Shown in pieces: positions 15,942 to 24,317 of a stretch of DNA of 38,617 nt. Source of the stretch: Nitrospirota bacterium (GTDB taxonomy: Bacteria; Nitrospirota; Thermodesulfovibrionia; Thermodesulfovibrionales; UBA1546); NCBI GenBank assembly GCA_016212165.1, contig JACRGY010000183.1, forward strand, positions 1 to 38,617, read 5' to 3'. Position 1 is the first letter of the stretch. Each line of letters opens with the position of its first letter. Both the position numbers and the translations under genes were made by a program. The notes below the pieces were generated by a model, which did not search any database, was not told where the DNA came from, and worked only from the letters and a program-made list of their open reading frames with translations.

Positions 15942-17153
15942 TTAATAGGTCTCCATGCTAATAATAATGACATTCTTAAGCGATAACATTTCTTCTTTGG
16001 CTGATTTCAGATCATAGATAAATAACTCTCCATATTTAAAGTCTTTACCTTTCATATTTTTAAACTTTCTTCCTATCAATAAATGATCATTGTCTATCCA
16101 TCCAATTAAATGGGCTTTGTTTATTTTTGTTATCTCTTCACCTGTATCAACTTTTCTAATTGTTATCCCATTTGAAGTTATTGCAATTAAATCGTCCGAT
16201 GGAGAAAAAATGGCATTATCGTTACCATATGACCTGTCATCAATAATTCTCGATTTACCGGATGACAGATCGGTTATTGTGACACCAATATAAGGGTAGT
16301 CTGTGTCTCCTTCGCAACATGTTGTCGATGCGATCATTCGCTCATCGGATGAAAATCCGATCACCTTCTCAATTTTTTTATTTATAAGGTTTATGCGTTT
16401 ATTTTTCAAATCGAGCGCATAAAGATGTTTTGAGCCATACTCAAGCTGACTATCAAAATATGTATTTAGAAAGATTCGGTCGGGATTACTTTCAGACCAG
16501 TATAGCAACTGCCTGTTTTCGAAATGATCCGCAAAAAAAGAACCTGCTGTAAATTGCTCTTTTAAAACATTCTTTTTGTTTTGACCAGCGAGCGAGGCAA
16601 CTTTAACGTCATGCGAAACAAACGAAGTGCCTCCATTGACATCATCAATTACCTTTGTTAGTCGATTAATATTCCATGCGATCTGCTCGCCATCAGGTGA
16701 AATCAGGAAATTGTTAATGTAGATATCGGAAAAGAAAAGTTCTGCTTCCTTATTAGCGCCGGTTACACCTCCAACGCTTGTTGCAGTTTGATATTTTTCA
16801 AGCTTAATCCGGTGCATGTTGGTGCCATCCCATGTATAAAGATCGCCTTCTACATACGCCGGAATCCCAAATACAGTTAAAGTCTTTTCCCCGGGCATCC
16901 ATACCATTTTTCCAGAACGAATTTTTATCGAGGACATTTCTTTGGGCAAGGCATGCTTGGGGATGGCATAAATAAGAGTAGATACTTGGGCAGGGAAACA
17001 TAGTTTATAAACCTTGTTATCAGATGCATAGTAGAGACATGCCGATGGTCTCTTGACCTCATCTCCCACTGAACCCCCATCAGAGGCAGAAAACACAATC
17101 AATACGACAATGAATAACGTTAATATTGCAACTAAATGCCCTTTCTTTGTCAT
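15942..17153 (-). CDS. Hypothetical exported beta-propeller-like protein
   Basis: 403 aa; no specific family recognised. A signal peptide or anchor (HLVAILTLFIVVLIVFSA) is followed by recurring beta-rich blades with TolB/WD-like phrases: FLISPDGEQIAWNI, VIGFSSDERMIAS, DNAIFSPSDDLIAITSNG and HLIGWIDNDHLLIGR. That pattern is typical of periplasmic beta-propellers that bind proteins or peptides. Base composition is more AT-rich than the adjacent genes, which may indicate horizontal gain. It is 36 bp upstream of the epimerase in the same direction but no functional link is evident. Ribosome site GGAAGTGAG precedes the ATG. Confidence 0.75.
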   Translation of the reverse strand: MTKKGHLVAILTLFIVVLIVFSASDGGSVGDEVKRPSACLYYASDNKVYKLCFPAQVSTLIYAIPKHALPKEMSSIKIRSGKMVWMPGEKTLTVFGIPAYVEGDLYTWDGTNMHRIKLEKYQTATSVGGVTGANKEAELFFSDIYINNFLISPDGEQIAWNINRLTKVIDDVNGGTSFVSHDVKVASLAGQNKKNVLKEQFTAGSFFADHFENRQLLYWSESNPDRIFLNTYFDSQLEYGSKHLYALDLKNKRINLINKKIEKVIGFSSDERMIASTTCCEGDTDYPYIGVTITDLSSGKSRIIDDRSYGNDNAIFSPSDDLIAITSNGITIRKVDTGEEITKINKAHLIGWIDNDHLLIGRKFKNMKGKDFKYGELFIYDLKSAKEEMLSLKNVIIISMETY

Positions 17154-17238
17154 CTCACTTCCATAAAAAATATCTAAACCCTTTCAGCCATTACATCAGA
17201 AACTTTTTTTCTTTATTCTCAGATTCCTCTCTAACCTT

Positions 17239-17856
17239 TTATATGAGTTTTTTAAGATTACCTAATGAACCTTTTTCTATCTCTTTATGCAGGCTCTTTC
17301 CATGCGCATCCATTGTCACTATCGCAGGGAAATTCTCAACTTCAAGAAGCCACATTGCCTCTGTCATTCCGAATTCTTCAAGTTTCCATACATTAACAAC
17401 CCTCTTAATCCTGTCCGCCAGATATGCGGCAGCGCCTCCTATTGCATGGAAATATACACAGCCCTTTGCCTTCATCGCCCTGAGTGTACGCTCTCCCATT
17501 CCGCCCTTGCCCATAATGCCCCTGAGCCCGTAGTCGGATATTATCTTATGCTCATACATCTCTACGCGGATGCTTGTTGTCGGCCCTGCTGCTATAACCT
17601 TGTATTCACCCTCGCCTTTTTTTATGATAGGCCCGCAATGGTACAGCACCGCTCCGTCAAGATTAAACGGCATGTCTTTTTTCTGATTTTTCCCGTTAAA
17701 AAGAAACTTGTGCGCCTTATCCCTTCCTGTCACAATCAAACCATTTATCAAAACCACATCCCCGGCCCTGAGCTTCATGGCATCCTTTTTTGTTAAAGGC
17801 AGATTTATTACTCTGCCCTCTGCCCTCTGCTCTCTGCTCCCGGCTTTTTTCACCAT
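17239..17856 (-). CDS. fumB: Class I fumarate hydratase, beta (C-terminal) subunit
   Basis: 205 aa, matching the separate C-terminal subunit of iron-sulfur class I fumarases (TIGR00723), which interconvert fumarate and malate. Family blocks are LRAGDVVLINGLIVTGRDKAH, YHCGPI, AAGPTTSIRVEMYE, GIMGKGGM and YFHAIGGAAAYLA. Residues about 6-15 (GSREQRAEGR) come from a tandem 7-bp repeat and are not typical of the family. The ATG at 17854-17856 overlaps the fumA stop by 7 bp. The symbol denotes the subunit of a two-gene enzyme, not the E. coli FumB isozyme. Confidence 0.93.
   Translation of the reverse strand: MVKKAGSREQRAEGRVINLPLTKKDAMKLRAGDVVLINGLIVTGRDKAHKFLFNGKNQKKDMPFNLDGAVLYHCGPIIKKGEGEYKVIAAGPTTSIRVEMYEHKIISDYGLRGIMGKGGMGERTLRAMKAKGCVYFHAIGGAAAYLADRIKRVVNVWKLEEFGMTEAMWLLEVENFPAIVTMDAHGKSLHKEIEKGSLGNLKKLI
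17812..17839. repeat. Four 7-bp units (TCTGCCC/TCTGCTC) in the 5' end of fumB
   Basis: Two TCTGCCC units and two TCTGCTC units run in tandem on the plus strand. On the coding strand they read GAGCAGA/GGGCAGA and yield SREQRAEGR. The tract is near the N-terminus, in front of the first conserved strand. Confidence 0.85.
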
Positions 17857-18695
17857 ATCAGCCTTCCCCTTCTGTTAGCCCAGCATGAAACTGATATATC
17901 CACAAAATAAGATGCAGGATGCCTGTGGTTTACGCCTATCTTTACACCAAGGGCAGTTGTTTTTCCCCCAAATCCCAATGGGCCTATACCGAGGCTGTTG
18001 ATTTCATGCAAAAGTTTCTTTTCAAGCTTGAAGAGGACCTCGGACTCATTTACATCAGGAAGCCTTCTCATAAGCTGCTCCTTTGCAAGTTTTGTAACCT
18101 GGTCCTTTGATGCGCCAATACCGACTCCCAGTGTATACGGCGGGCAGCCCTTGCCCTGTGCCTTATAGACTGTATCGAGAACGCATTTCCTTACACCGTC
18201 AAGGTCTCTGTTCGCCTTAAGTTCCTCTAGGGGGAGCTTATATGTCTGTCCCATGTTTTCACAGCCTGAACCTTTAAGCATCAGGTCTATTGTAAGGGTG
18301 CTGCTCAGGGTATCGCTGATATAAATCACGGGGAACCCTAATCCCGTATTATCCCCTGAATTTTTATCTGTGATAATATCAACGGCATTAGGCCTCAATG
18401 GAATCTTTTCAGTCGCGATGCGTGTGGCCTCTATTATCGTATTTTCAAGTTCAAGCTGGCTGAGCCCTACAGGAGTTTTTACATAAAATACAGGAACGCC
18501 TGTATCCTGGCACAATGGCCTTGCTGTCTCCCTTGCAAGACGGATATTTTCCAATATTACCTGCAAGGCCTGCTTTGCATTCGAGCCTTTCTTCTCGATC
18601 GCATACGCTGCCTTAAGCGCATCCTCAACATCAGGCGGAAGCGAGGTGGCAACCTTCCTGTAAAGCTCAACTATGCCGTCACGAAGTTTTAGCAA
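17850..18695 (-). CDS. fumA: Class I fumarate hydratase, alpha (N-terminal) subunit
   Basis: 281 aa, the usual size of the alpha subunit (TIGR00722). The three cysteines that bind the oxygen-labile [4Fe-4S] cluster are visible at Cys62 (PLCQDTGVP), Cys145 (KGSGCENMGQ) and Cys184 (GKGCPPYTLG). DKNSGDNTG and GIGPLGFGGKTTALGVK are other family signatures. The two-subunit iron-sulfur type is common in anaerobes and archaea. It lies upstream of and overlaps fumB; the 186-bp gap to the divergent DUF4124 gene must hold its promoter, which I did not identify. Confidence 0.95.
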   Translation of the reverse strand: MLKLRDGIVELYRKVATSLPPDVEDALKAAYAIEKKGSNAKQALQVILENIRLARETARPLCQDTGVPVFYVKTPVGLSQLELENTIIEATRIATEKIPLRPNAVDIITDKNSGDNTGLGFPVIYISDTLSSTLTIDLMLKGSGCENMGQTYKLPLEELKANRDLDGVRKCVLDTVYKAQGKGCPPYTLGVGIGASKDQVTKLAKEQLMRRLPDVNESEVLFKLEKKLLHEINSLGIGPLGFGGKTTALGVKIGVNHRHPASYFVDISVSCWANRRGRLIW

Positions 18696-18822
18696 ATCCT
18701 AACCTCCAATATTTACCTAAGTATATCATTTTTCATTACTCCTGCAAAATTTAATTGACAAGATATGAGGCAATAGTGATAATTTGTCCTTCTATTTTGG
18801 CTTGACACCCTTCAATTTTTCT

Positions 18823-18851
18823 TTGACATATGGTTCACGTTTTAGTAAAAT
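18823..18851 (+). promoter_or_regulatory. Predicted sigma-70-type promoter of the DUF4124 gene
   Basis: TTGACA (18823-18828), a 17-bp spacer and TAAAAT (18846-18851). A second TTGACA lies 21 bp upstream (18802-18807). Transcription would start near 18858, 24 bp before the ATG. Confidence 0.75.
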
Positions 18852-18881
18852 TCTAAAAAAGCAGGAATTTATCAAGACAAT

Positions 18882-19637
18882 ATGAAAAAAAATTATATCT
18901 TAGCTGTCACATTAACGGCGCTGCTGCCTCTGATATTATTACAGAATGCCTCGTCTGATATTTATAAGTACACGGATAAAAATGGCACTGTAACTTATAC
19001 AGACACCCCTAATTCTGTCCCGGATAACCAGAAAATTGAAGTCGTAGAAAAAGAAAAACTCCCAGAAAGCACGGTGCAAAAAACACCTGAAAACGTTCCT
19101 CTGGAGAAAAAAACCGGCGACCTGATAGCCGGAGCAATTGACACATTAAAAGATACGCAAAAAATCAAGGAAACCGTTTTGAGCTTTACTAACAGTAAAT
19201 TGTTTAAACTGGCCGTTATAATAATTGTCTTTTTATTTATCGCTGTAGTCTTATTTATGACAGGCAGATTTATCTGGCGCAGGCAGAAAAGAAAGATACA
19301 GCTGTTCTTTAAAAAAAACAATCTCGCAGAAGGAGAAAAACATTCGGGACAGCCATGCAGGGGATTTGACAGCTGCAAATATACCGGCTCGATACAAAAA
19401 CATACTATGCAGAATCACTTTCTGGGAGAGCAAGTCTCGGAATATCGGTTCTGCAGCCACCAAAAAAGACAAGATCCATCCTCCTTTATTCCCAATAATA
19501 TTTCAATTGAAGAGCACGAAAAAATCCTGACAAAAAATTCTCTCTGCTTTCATCCCTCAGAATTTATCCCCATAGAAATGTGGAAATGCTATAAGTGCAA
19601 CGCAATCGTATCCGCTGAAAGAGAAAGACACTGCTGA
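18882..19637 (+). CDS. DUF4124-domain membrane protein with Cys-rich cytoplasmic tail
   Basis: 251 aa. A signal peptide (about 1-25) is followed by the short DUF4124 motif DIYKYTDKNGTVTYTDTP, a Glu/Lys/Thr-rich periplasmic stretch, a membrane segment at about residues 107-127 and a basic tail. The C-terminal 100 residues contain C-x5-C, FCSHQ and a final WKCYKCNA and HC; the arrangement could bind zinc, which is unusual for DUF4124 proteins that mostly end after the periplasmic part. DUF4124 has no established function. It is a stand-alone gene with its own promoter, divergent from fumA. Confidence 0.82.
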   Translation: MKKNYILAVTLTALLPLILLQNASSDIYKYTDKNGTVTYTDTPNSVPDNQKIEVVEKEKLPESTVQKTPENVPLEKKTGDLIAGAIDTLKDTQKIKETVLSFTNSKLFKLAVIIIVFLFIAVVLFMTGRFIWRRQKRKIQLFFKKNNLAEGEKHSGQPCRGFDSCKYTGSIQKHTMQNHFLGEQVSEYRFCSHQKRQDPSSFIPNNISIEEHEKILTKNSLCFHPSEFIPIEMWKCYKCNAIVSAERERHC

Positions 19638-19720
19638 CAATTTCTTTTTAAAAGCCTCTTATTCATCCGGCATATCCGAAAACAAACAACCTTTTTTATG
19701 TTAAAATTTACCGACAAATT

Positions 19721-19813
19721 ATGCACAACCTGAAAAAGCTCATAAAAATAGCTCCGTATTCAAACCTCAGGGCAAAAGTTTTAAAAAAAACAAAGGATAG
19801 TCCCCTGGAATGA
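19721..19813 (+). CDS. Possible 30-codon ORF translationally coupled to the EamA transporter
   Basis: An ATG at 19721 opens 30 codons of a basic peptide (MHNLKKLIKIAPYSN and onward) whose TGA stop (19811-19813) overlaps the transporter ATG (19810-19812) as ATGA. No ribosome-binding site is visible in front, and I do not recognise the peptide. It may be a leader peptide, a gene remnant or chance. Confidence 0.3.
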   Translation: MHNLKKLIKIAPYSNLRAKVLKKTKDSPLE

Positions 19814-20643
19814 CACAGGCAATGGCTTCTCTTTATATCCTGCTTGCCATATTCCTCTGGAGCTCTCTGGGGATAGTAATAAGGCTCTCAGGGGTTGCAG
19901 TACATATCCTGATTTTTTACTCAGTTATAGTGGCACTGATTGTTCAGGGAATAATCCTGTCGCACAAGAATTACCGAAAAGAAATCCCGGAGATAAAAAG
20001 GCTTAAATATCCCATGATACTCGGAGTCATAGGGCTTTTTAACACATTCACTTTTTACTACGCATATAAATATACCTCCATAGCCAATGCAGTCCTCACC
20101 CACTATACTGCGCCTGTAATCGTTGCTTTTTTAGCGCCTGTTTTCCTGAAAGAAAAGATAACAAAGAGGCTTATTATTATAATTATAATAGCCTCCGCAG
20201 GCCTCTGGATTATGCTCAACGGGTTCTCATTTAAGGAAGGCCATACCGCAGGAATAATTGCAGGAATCATATCCGGGTTTACATACGCAGCTATAATCAT
20301 CGTCATCAGAATCTATTCACAGGACTTTCACCCGCTCGTGCTTGCCTTCTTTTCAAACATCGTCATAATACTGCTGCTTGCGCCCTTTGTCAGGGAATTC
20401 CCCTTCAATGCCCTTGGAACTTTTCTTGTTATGGGGATAGTCCATTCAACAATAGCTCCTTTGCTTTATTTCAAGGGGCTTAAATATGTGACTGCCAACA
20501 AAACTGCTGTCCTTGGTTATCTTGAGCCGGTTAGTGCTATAATTTTAAGCATGATATTCATGCGTGAGATTCCGGGCAGCAGCTCCATAATAGGGGGCAT
20601 GCTGATAATAGCTTCCGGTTATCTGACTTTAAAATCGAAATAA
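19810..20643 (+). CDS. EamA-family (DMT superfamily) transporter
   Basis: 277 aa with about ten hydrophobic helices in two EamA repeats (about 1-135 and 145-275). Typical phrases are AIFLWSSLGIVIRLSG at the first helix, AYKYTSIANAVLTHYTAPVIVAFLAP closing the first repeat, and YVTANKTAVLGYLEPVSAIILSM in the second. The family exports or imports small metabolites such as amino acids and nucleosides; the substrate cannot be read from the sequence. AAAGGA lies 12 bp before the start. It stands between unrelated genes and about 110 bp before the next promoter. Confidence 0.9.
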   Translation: MTQAMASLYILLAIFLWSSLGIVIRLSGVAVHILIFYSVIVALIVQGIILSHKNYRKEIPEIKRLKYPMILGVIGLFNTFTFYYAYKYTSIANAVLTHYTAPVIVAFLAPVFLKEKITKRLIIIIIIASAGLWIMLNGFSFKEGHTAGIIAGIISGFTYAAIIIVIRIYSQDFHPLVLAFFSNIVIILLLAPFVREFPFNALGTFLVMGIVHSTIAPLLYFKGLKYVTANKTAVLGYLEPVSAIILSMIFMREIPGSSSIIGGMLIIASGYLTLKSK

Positions 20644-20710
20644 TTCCAGCCTCTGATTTATCATATCCCGTCCTCCAAATAAAAATATTTCCGTACAAAT
20701 CGTTTTTTGC

Positions 20711-20751
20711 TTGACATAGATTTTCCGCCGCAGTAAAATGACTAATAGTCA
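20711..20751 (+). promoter_or_regulatory. Promoter with overlapping TetR-type operator of the efflux operon
   Basis: TTGACA (20711-20716), a 17-bp spacer and TAAAAT (20734-20739) form a strong promoter. The palindrome TGACTAATAGTCA (20739-20751) begins at the last base of the -10 box and covers the expected start site, where a bound repressor would block polymerase. A further AGTCATAATAT half-site lies downstream at about 20766. Autoregulation by the adjacent TetR protein is inferred. Confidence 0.8.
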
Positions 20752-20755
20752 TAAT

Positions 20756-21409
20756 ATGAATAAGAGTCATAATATAAAGGCAGAAAGAAGAGACCGTGAG
20801 CGCCTGACAAGAAAAGAAGCCATTCTAAAGGCCGCCCGCAAGGTTTTCTTTGCAAAAGGCTTCATGAATGCGACTGTGGATGAAATTGCGGATAGCTGCG
20901 GCCTGGCAAAGGGAACCATTTATCTCTACTTCAAAAGCAAGGAAGAGATATACGTTTCTCTTATGTTAAAAGGTTTGAGCCTTTTAAAACAAGAGATGGA
21001 AAAGATACATAGTCTTCGCATGCCGAGCGACCGGCTTGTAGAAAAACTGGGAGAGATCTACTTTAACTTTTACAGAAAGAATAAAGAGTACTTTAGAATT
21101 ATATTTCTGAGCAGTCATCCTGATGTGCGGGCGCGTGTCTCACATGAATTGCTTGATGCCTCAATTGGAGTCGGAAAGGCTTGTCTTCAGGTTGTAAGCG
21201 ACGTGATTAAACGCGGCATTGAAACCGGCATATTTAGAAAGGTCGACCCCTGGGCTGCTGCAACTATCCTCTGGGCCATGATCAACGGAACAATTATGAG
21301 TCATGAGCAAGATCCGATATGCCGTGATGAGGTTATAGGCTTAGAACTGGAAAAGATATTAAAAGAAGGCACTGACATCATAGTAAATGGACTGAAGGAA
21401 AGATCATAA
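20756..21409 (+). CDS. TetR-family transcriptional regulator
   Basis: 217 aa. The N-terminal DNA-binding domain (about residues 18-65) has the classic pattern KEAILKAARKVFFAKGF, TVDEIADSCGLAKGTIYLYFKSKEEI; the C-terminal half is the variable ligand-binding domain. I start it at the ATG at 20756 because the promoter -10 box (20734-20739) overlaps an earlier in-frame ATG at 20738, which therefore could not be transcribed. The start is close to the predicted transcription start. The stop (TAA) overlaps the permease ATG by one base, so it is the first gene of the efflux operon and its probable repressor. Confidence 0.92.
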   Translation: MNKSHNIKAERRDRERLTRKEAILKAARKVFFAKGFMNATVDEIADSCGLAKGTIYLYFKSKEEIYVSLMLKGLSLLKQEMEKIHSLRMPSDRLVEKLGEIYFNFYRKNKEYFRIIFLSSHPDVRARVSHELLDASIGVGKACLQVVSDVIKRGIETGIFRKVDPWAAATILWAMINGTIMSHEQDPICRDEVIGLELEKILKEGTDIIVNGLKERS

Positions 21410-22539
21410 TGCTCTGGCTTGCATTAAAAACACTCTTCCATGAAAAAGGCAGGCTCATCATAACCCTTACAGGAATAATATTCTCAACTGTACTTACTCT
21501 CACGCAGGTATCAATGTATCTCGGCATGATGGGAAACGCGACGTCGGTTATCAGGCATACGGGCGCGGACATATGGATAACTTCCAAAAATATCCAGAAC
21601 TTTGATTTTGCAAACCCTTTTCCGGAAGAAAGGATTAACAAGGTCAACTCCATTCCCGATATTCTATGGGCAGACAAAATTATTCTTACATGGGGCTTTC
21701 TTAAGCTTGCAGACGGAGGACAGGAGCAGGTCCAGATAATAGGATTCAACCCCGACACCGGCATAGGAGCACCCTGGTTTATGCGCACAGGGAATGCATC
21801 AGATGTAAAAGGCGGCCGATACCTGATTGCAGACAAAACAGCAGAGCAGAGGCTGGGGAAATTAGAAGCAGGCACTGTCTGGGAGTTGAACGAAAACAGA
21901 TTTAAACTTGTCGGTCTATCAGAAGGAATAAAAAGTTTCACCACCGCCCCCGTAATTTTTATGGCTTATAATCAAACCCGTAATTTTCACAAAGGATGGG
22001 TTCTGGCAAATCAGACATCTTATATAGTCGCCAAGGTTAAAGACAAGAGAAAAACAGAAGAAGTTGTAGCAACACTGAAGGCAACTATGAAGGATAACGA
22101 CGTGTTCACCAGAAATGGGTTTATCTCCAAGACTGTGATGTATTGGACGGTACAGACAGGAATAGGAATGGGTTATTTTCTTACTGCCATATTGGGACTC
22201 ATTGTCGGCGGCGCTATAGTAGGCCAAACTATCTATGCAAATACAATGGAGCACCTAAGAGAATTCGGCACTCTTAAGGCCCTGGGCGCAAGGAATACCG
22301 ATATCTATCGAGTGATTTTCAGTCAGGTCGGCATCAGTGCCGTTTTTGGTTTTGCAGTCGGCGCCGTCTTAATTCTTCTCATGAAGAACGGCATCGAAAA
22401 AGCAGGGGTGAGTCTGTATCTGAACCCCGTTTTATTCTTTATCCTGTTTCTAATAATTCTTTCCATATGTTTTCTTTCCGCATATTTCTCAGTAAGAAAG
22501 GTAAGGACATTAGACCCGGTCATGGTCTTTAAGTCATGA
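21409..22539 (+). CDS. ABC exporter permease, DevC/MacB-like (FtsX domain)
   Basis: 376 aa. An N-terminal membrane helix (about 18-38) is followed by a large extracytoplasmic domain (about 45-245) and three C-terminal helices within an FtsX domain containing EHLREFGTLKALGARNTDIYRVI, the coupling segment of this class. The order permease, ATPase, membrane-fusion protein, TolC and the size match the DevBCA group more than MacB, whose ATPase and permease are fused. It works in the inner membrane and would drive export of a small molecule, lipid or peptide to the periplasmic adaptor. It begins at an ATG overlapping the tetR stop. Confidence 0.92.
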   Translation: MLWLALKTLFHEKGRLIITLTGIIFSTVLTLTQVSMYLGMMGNATSVIRHTGADIWITSKNIQNFDFANPFPEERINKVNSIPDILWADKIILTWGFLKLADGGQEQVQIIGFNPDTGIGAPWFMRTGNASDVKGGRYLIADKTAEQRLGKLEAGTVWELNENRFKLVGLSEGIKSFTTAPVIFMAYNQTRNFHKGWVLANQTSYIVAKVKDKRKTEEVVATLKATMKDNDVFTRNGFISKTVMYWTVQTGIGMGYFLTAILGLIVGGAIVGQTIYANTMEHLREFGTLKALGARNTDIYRVIFSQVGISAVFGFAVGAVLILLMKNGIEKAGVSLYLNPVLFFILFLIILSICFLSAYFSVRKVRTLDPVMVFKS

Positions 22540-22545
22540 GATATT

Positions 22546-23226
22546 ATGGATCAAATACTTTCAGTTAATAATGTAAGCAAGATTTACGGCAAAGGCGACA
22601 ACAGGGTAGTCGCTGTTGATTCGGTATCTCTATCCGTTAAAAGACATGAGTTATTGCTTATCATGGGACCATCAGGCTCAGGAAAGACAACTCTTCTGTC
22701 CATGATGGGATGTATGTTGCATCCCACAGGCGGTGAGGTGGCAGTAGACAGGCAGACAGTAAGCAAGCTTAGGGAAGATGTTTTGCCGGATATTAGAAAA
22801 AAATTTTTTGGTTTTGTGTTTCAGTCCTTTAATCTTTTCCCATCACTCAAAGCAATTGATAACGTAGAGCTTGTACTGAGGCTCAAAAATCATGATAGAA
22901 AAACAATAAGGTCCGAGGCCCTGAAACTTTTAGATAAGGTAGGCCTCGCGCACAGGGCTGATTTCTATCCTGCAGATATGAGTGGGGGACAGAAACAGAG
23001 GGTTGCATTTGCAAGGGCCCTGGCCGGAGACCCTCCCGTTATCCTTGCCGATGAACCAACGGCAAACCTTGACTCAAAAACAGGATTGGAAGTTTTGAGA
23101 CTTTTGAGAAGATTATCCGAGGAATTCGGAAAGGCCATAGTCATCGTAAGTCATGACCCGAAGGCAGAGACATTGGCACACAGAGTTGTTTTTCTGGAAG
23201 ATGGAAAGATTAAAAATGAAAATTAA
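22546..23226 (+). CDS. ABC exporter ATP-binding subunit (DevA/LolD-like)
   Basis: 226 aa. Walker A is GPSGSGKT at residues 41-48, the Q-loop is VFQSFNLFPS, the signature is MSGGQKQRVAFARAL, Walker B is VILADEPTANLD and the switch histidine is in IVSHDPKAE. The Q-loop context and length are of the MacB/LolD/DevA type that energises FtsX-like permeases without transporting through a channel of its own. It is 6 bp after the permease gene and is followed by the fusion-protein gene with an 18-bp gap. Confidence 0.95.
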   Translation: MDQILSVNNVSKIYGKGDNRVVAVDSVSLSVKRHELLLIMGPSGSGKTTLLSMMGCMLHPTGGEVAVDRQTVSKLREDVLPDIRKKFFGFVFQSFNLFPSLKAIDNVELVLRLKNHDRKTIRSEALKLLDKVGLAHRADFYPADMSGGQKQRVAFARALAGDPPVILADEPTANLDSKTGLEVLRLLRRLSEEFGKAIVIVSHDPKAETLAHRVVFLEDGKIKNEN

Positions 23227-23244
23227 GATACAGGAGATAAATTC

Positions 23245-24276
23245 ATGAAAAATGTAATTATAGTAATAGGCATCTTATTCCTTGTTGCAATCACCGGCCA
23301 TATCGCATTTTCAAAAAAAAGTGAGTCCGAACCGAAAAAAGAGGACATACAGGCGGTTACATCTGCACGATATGTGGCTGCTGAAGGGAAAGTAGAAGTA
23401 ATGCCCGGCTTTGAAGTTGAAGTTGGAAGCGAATTGGATGGAAAGATAGCGGATTTTTTTGTAAAGGAAGGAGACAGCATTAAAAAAGGCGCTTTAATCG
23501 CAAGACTTGAAAATAAAGATATTCAGGCAAAATTGAAAGAGGCAAATGCCGAATTGTCCGTGGCAAAGTCAAGGCTTAAAGATGTCGCATCAGGCGCAAG
23601 GGAAGAGGAGATTAAAAAGGCAGGGGCTGCCCTTGAAGCCGCTATCGCAGACAAAGAGACGGCGGAAAAAGAATTTAAAAGACATGAGAACCTCTTTAAA
23701 AAAGGCTTTGTTCCAAAGTCCGTGCTGGATGAAAAAGAAAGGATATTAAAAGTTGCTGAGGCAAGGGTAAAAGAGGCCGATGAAGAAAAAAGGCTTCTTG
23801 AAAAAGGACCAAAACAGGAGACATTAAAACTTAACGAAGATATAGTAAAGCGCGCGGAGGCTGCTGTTGAATATTTCGAAAAACTTCTGGAAAAAACCAC
23901 GATAACTGCTCCCATATCAGGAAAAGTTATCCGCAGGTATCTGCACAAGGGAGAGATGATAAGCAAGGAGATGAACACGTCTCTGGTCGCAATTGCCGAC
24001 CTGGAAAATGCATGGATAAACGCGGAAGTAGATGAGACGGATGCGGCCAAAATCAATATCGGATGCCCTGTGGAAGTAAAATCAGACGCATATCCGGGAA
24101 CGGTCTTTGAAGGTAAAGTTGCCGAGATATCCGATTATATCGGCGCAAGAAAGATAAGACCTAACAATCCCGCCAAAAATACCGATATGAAGATAATTCA
24201 GGCGAAAATAAAACTTAAAGGGAAAAACTCTTTCAAACCCGGGATGACGGTGGATGTAAGAATAATGCAAAAATAA
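23245..24276 (+). CDS. HlyD/DevB-family periplasmic membrane-fusion protein
   Basis: 343 aa with one N-terminal membrane segment (about 3-20) and a periplasmic body. A lipoyl-like half (GSELDGKIADFFVKEGDSIKKG, about 63-85) is separated from its second half (TTITAPISGKVIRRYLHKGE, about 222-242) by a long charged coiled-coil hairpin (about 95-215), followed by a beta-barrel domain. This is the adaptor linking the permease to the outer-membrane channel. Ribosome site AGGAG stands before the ATG. The hairpin length fits docking on a TolC-type channel. Confidence 0.93.
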   Translation: MKNVIIVIGILFLVAITGHIAFSKKSESEPKKEDIQAVTSARYVAAEGKVEVMPGFEVEVGSELDGKIADFFVKEGDSIKKGALIARLENKDIQAKLKEANAELSVAKSRLKDVASGAREEEIKKAGAALEAAIADKETAEKEFKRHENLFKKGFVPKSVLDEKERILKVAEARVKEADEEKRLLEKGPKQETLKLNEDIVKRAEAAVEYFEKLLEKTTITAPISGKVIRRYLHKGEMISKEMNTSLVAIADLENAWINAEVDETDAAKINIGCPVEVKSDAYPGTVFEGKVAEISDYIGARKIRPNNPAKNTDMKIIQAKIKLKGKNSFKPGMTVDVRIMQK

Positions 24277-24317
24277 ACTTTAAAAATTGATATAATTTAC
24301 AAAAATTGAGGTAAAAA

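Noticed and set aside
20738-20755. ATG at 20738 as the tetR start
   Set aside because: It overlaps the -10 box of the only good promoter, so it would not be in the transcript.
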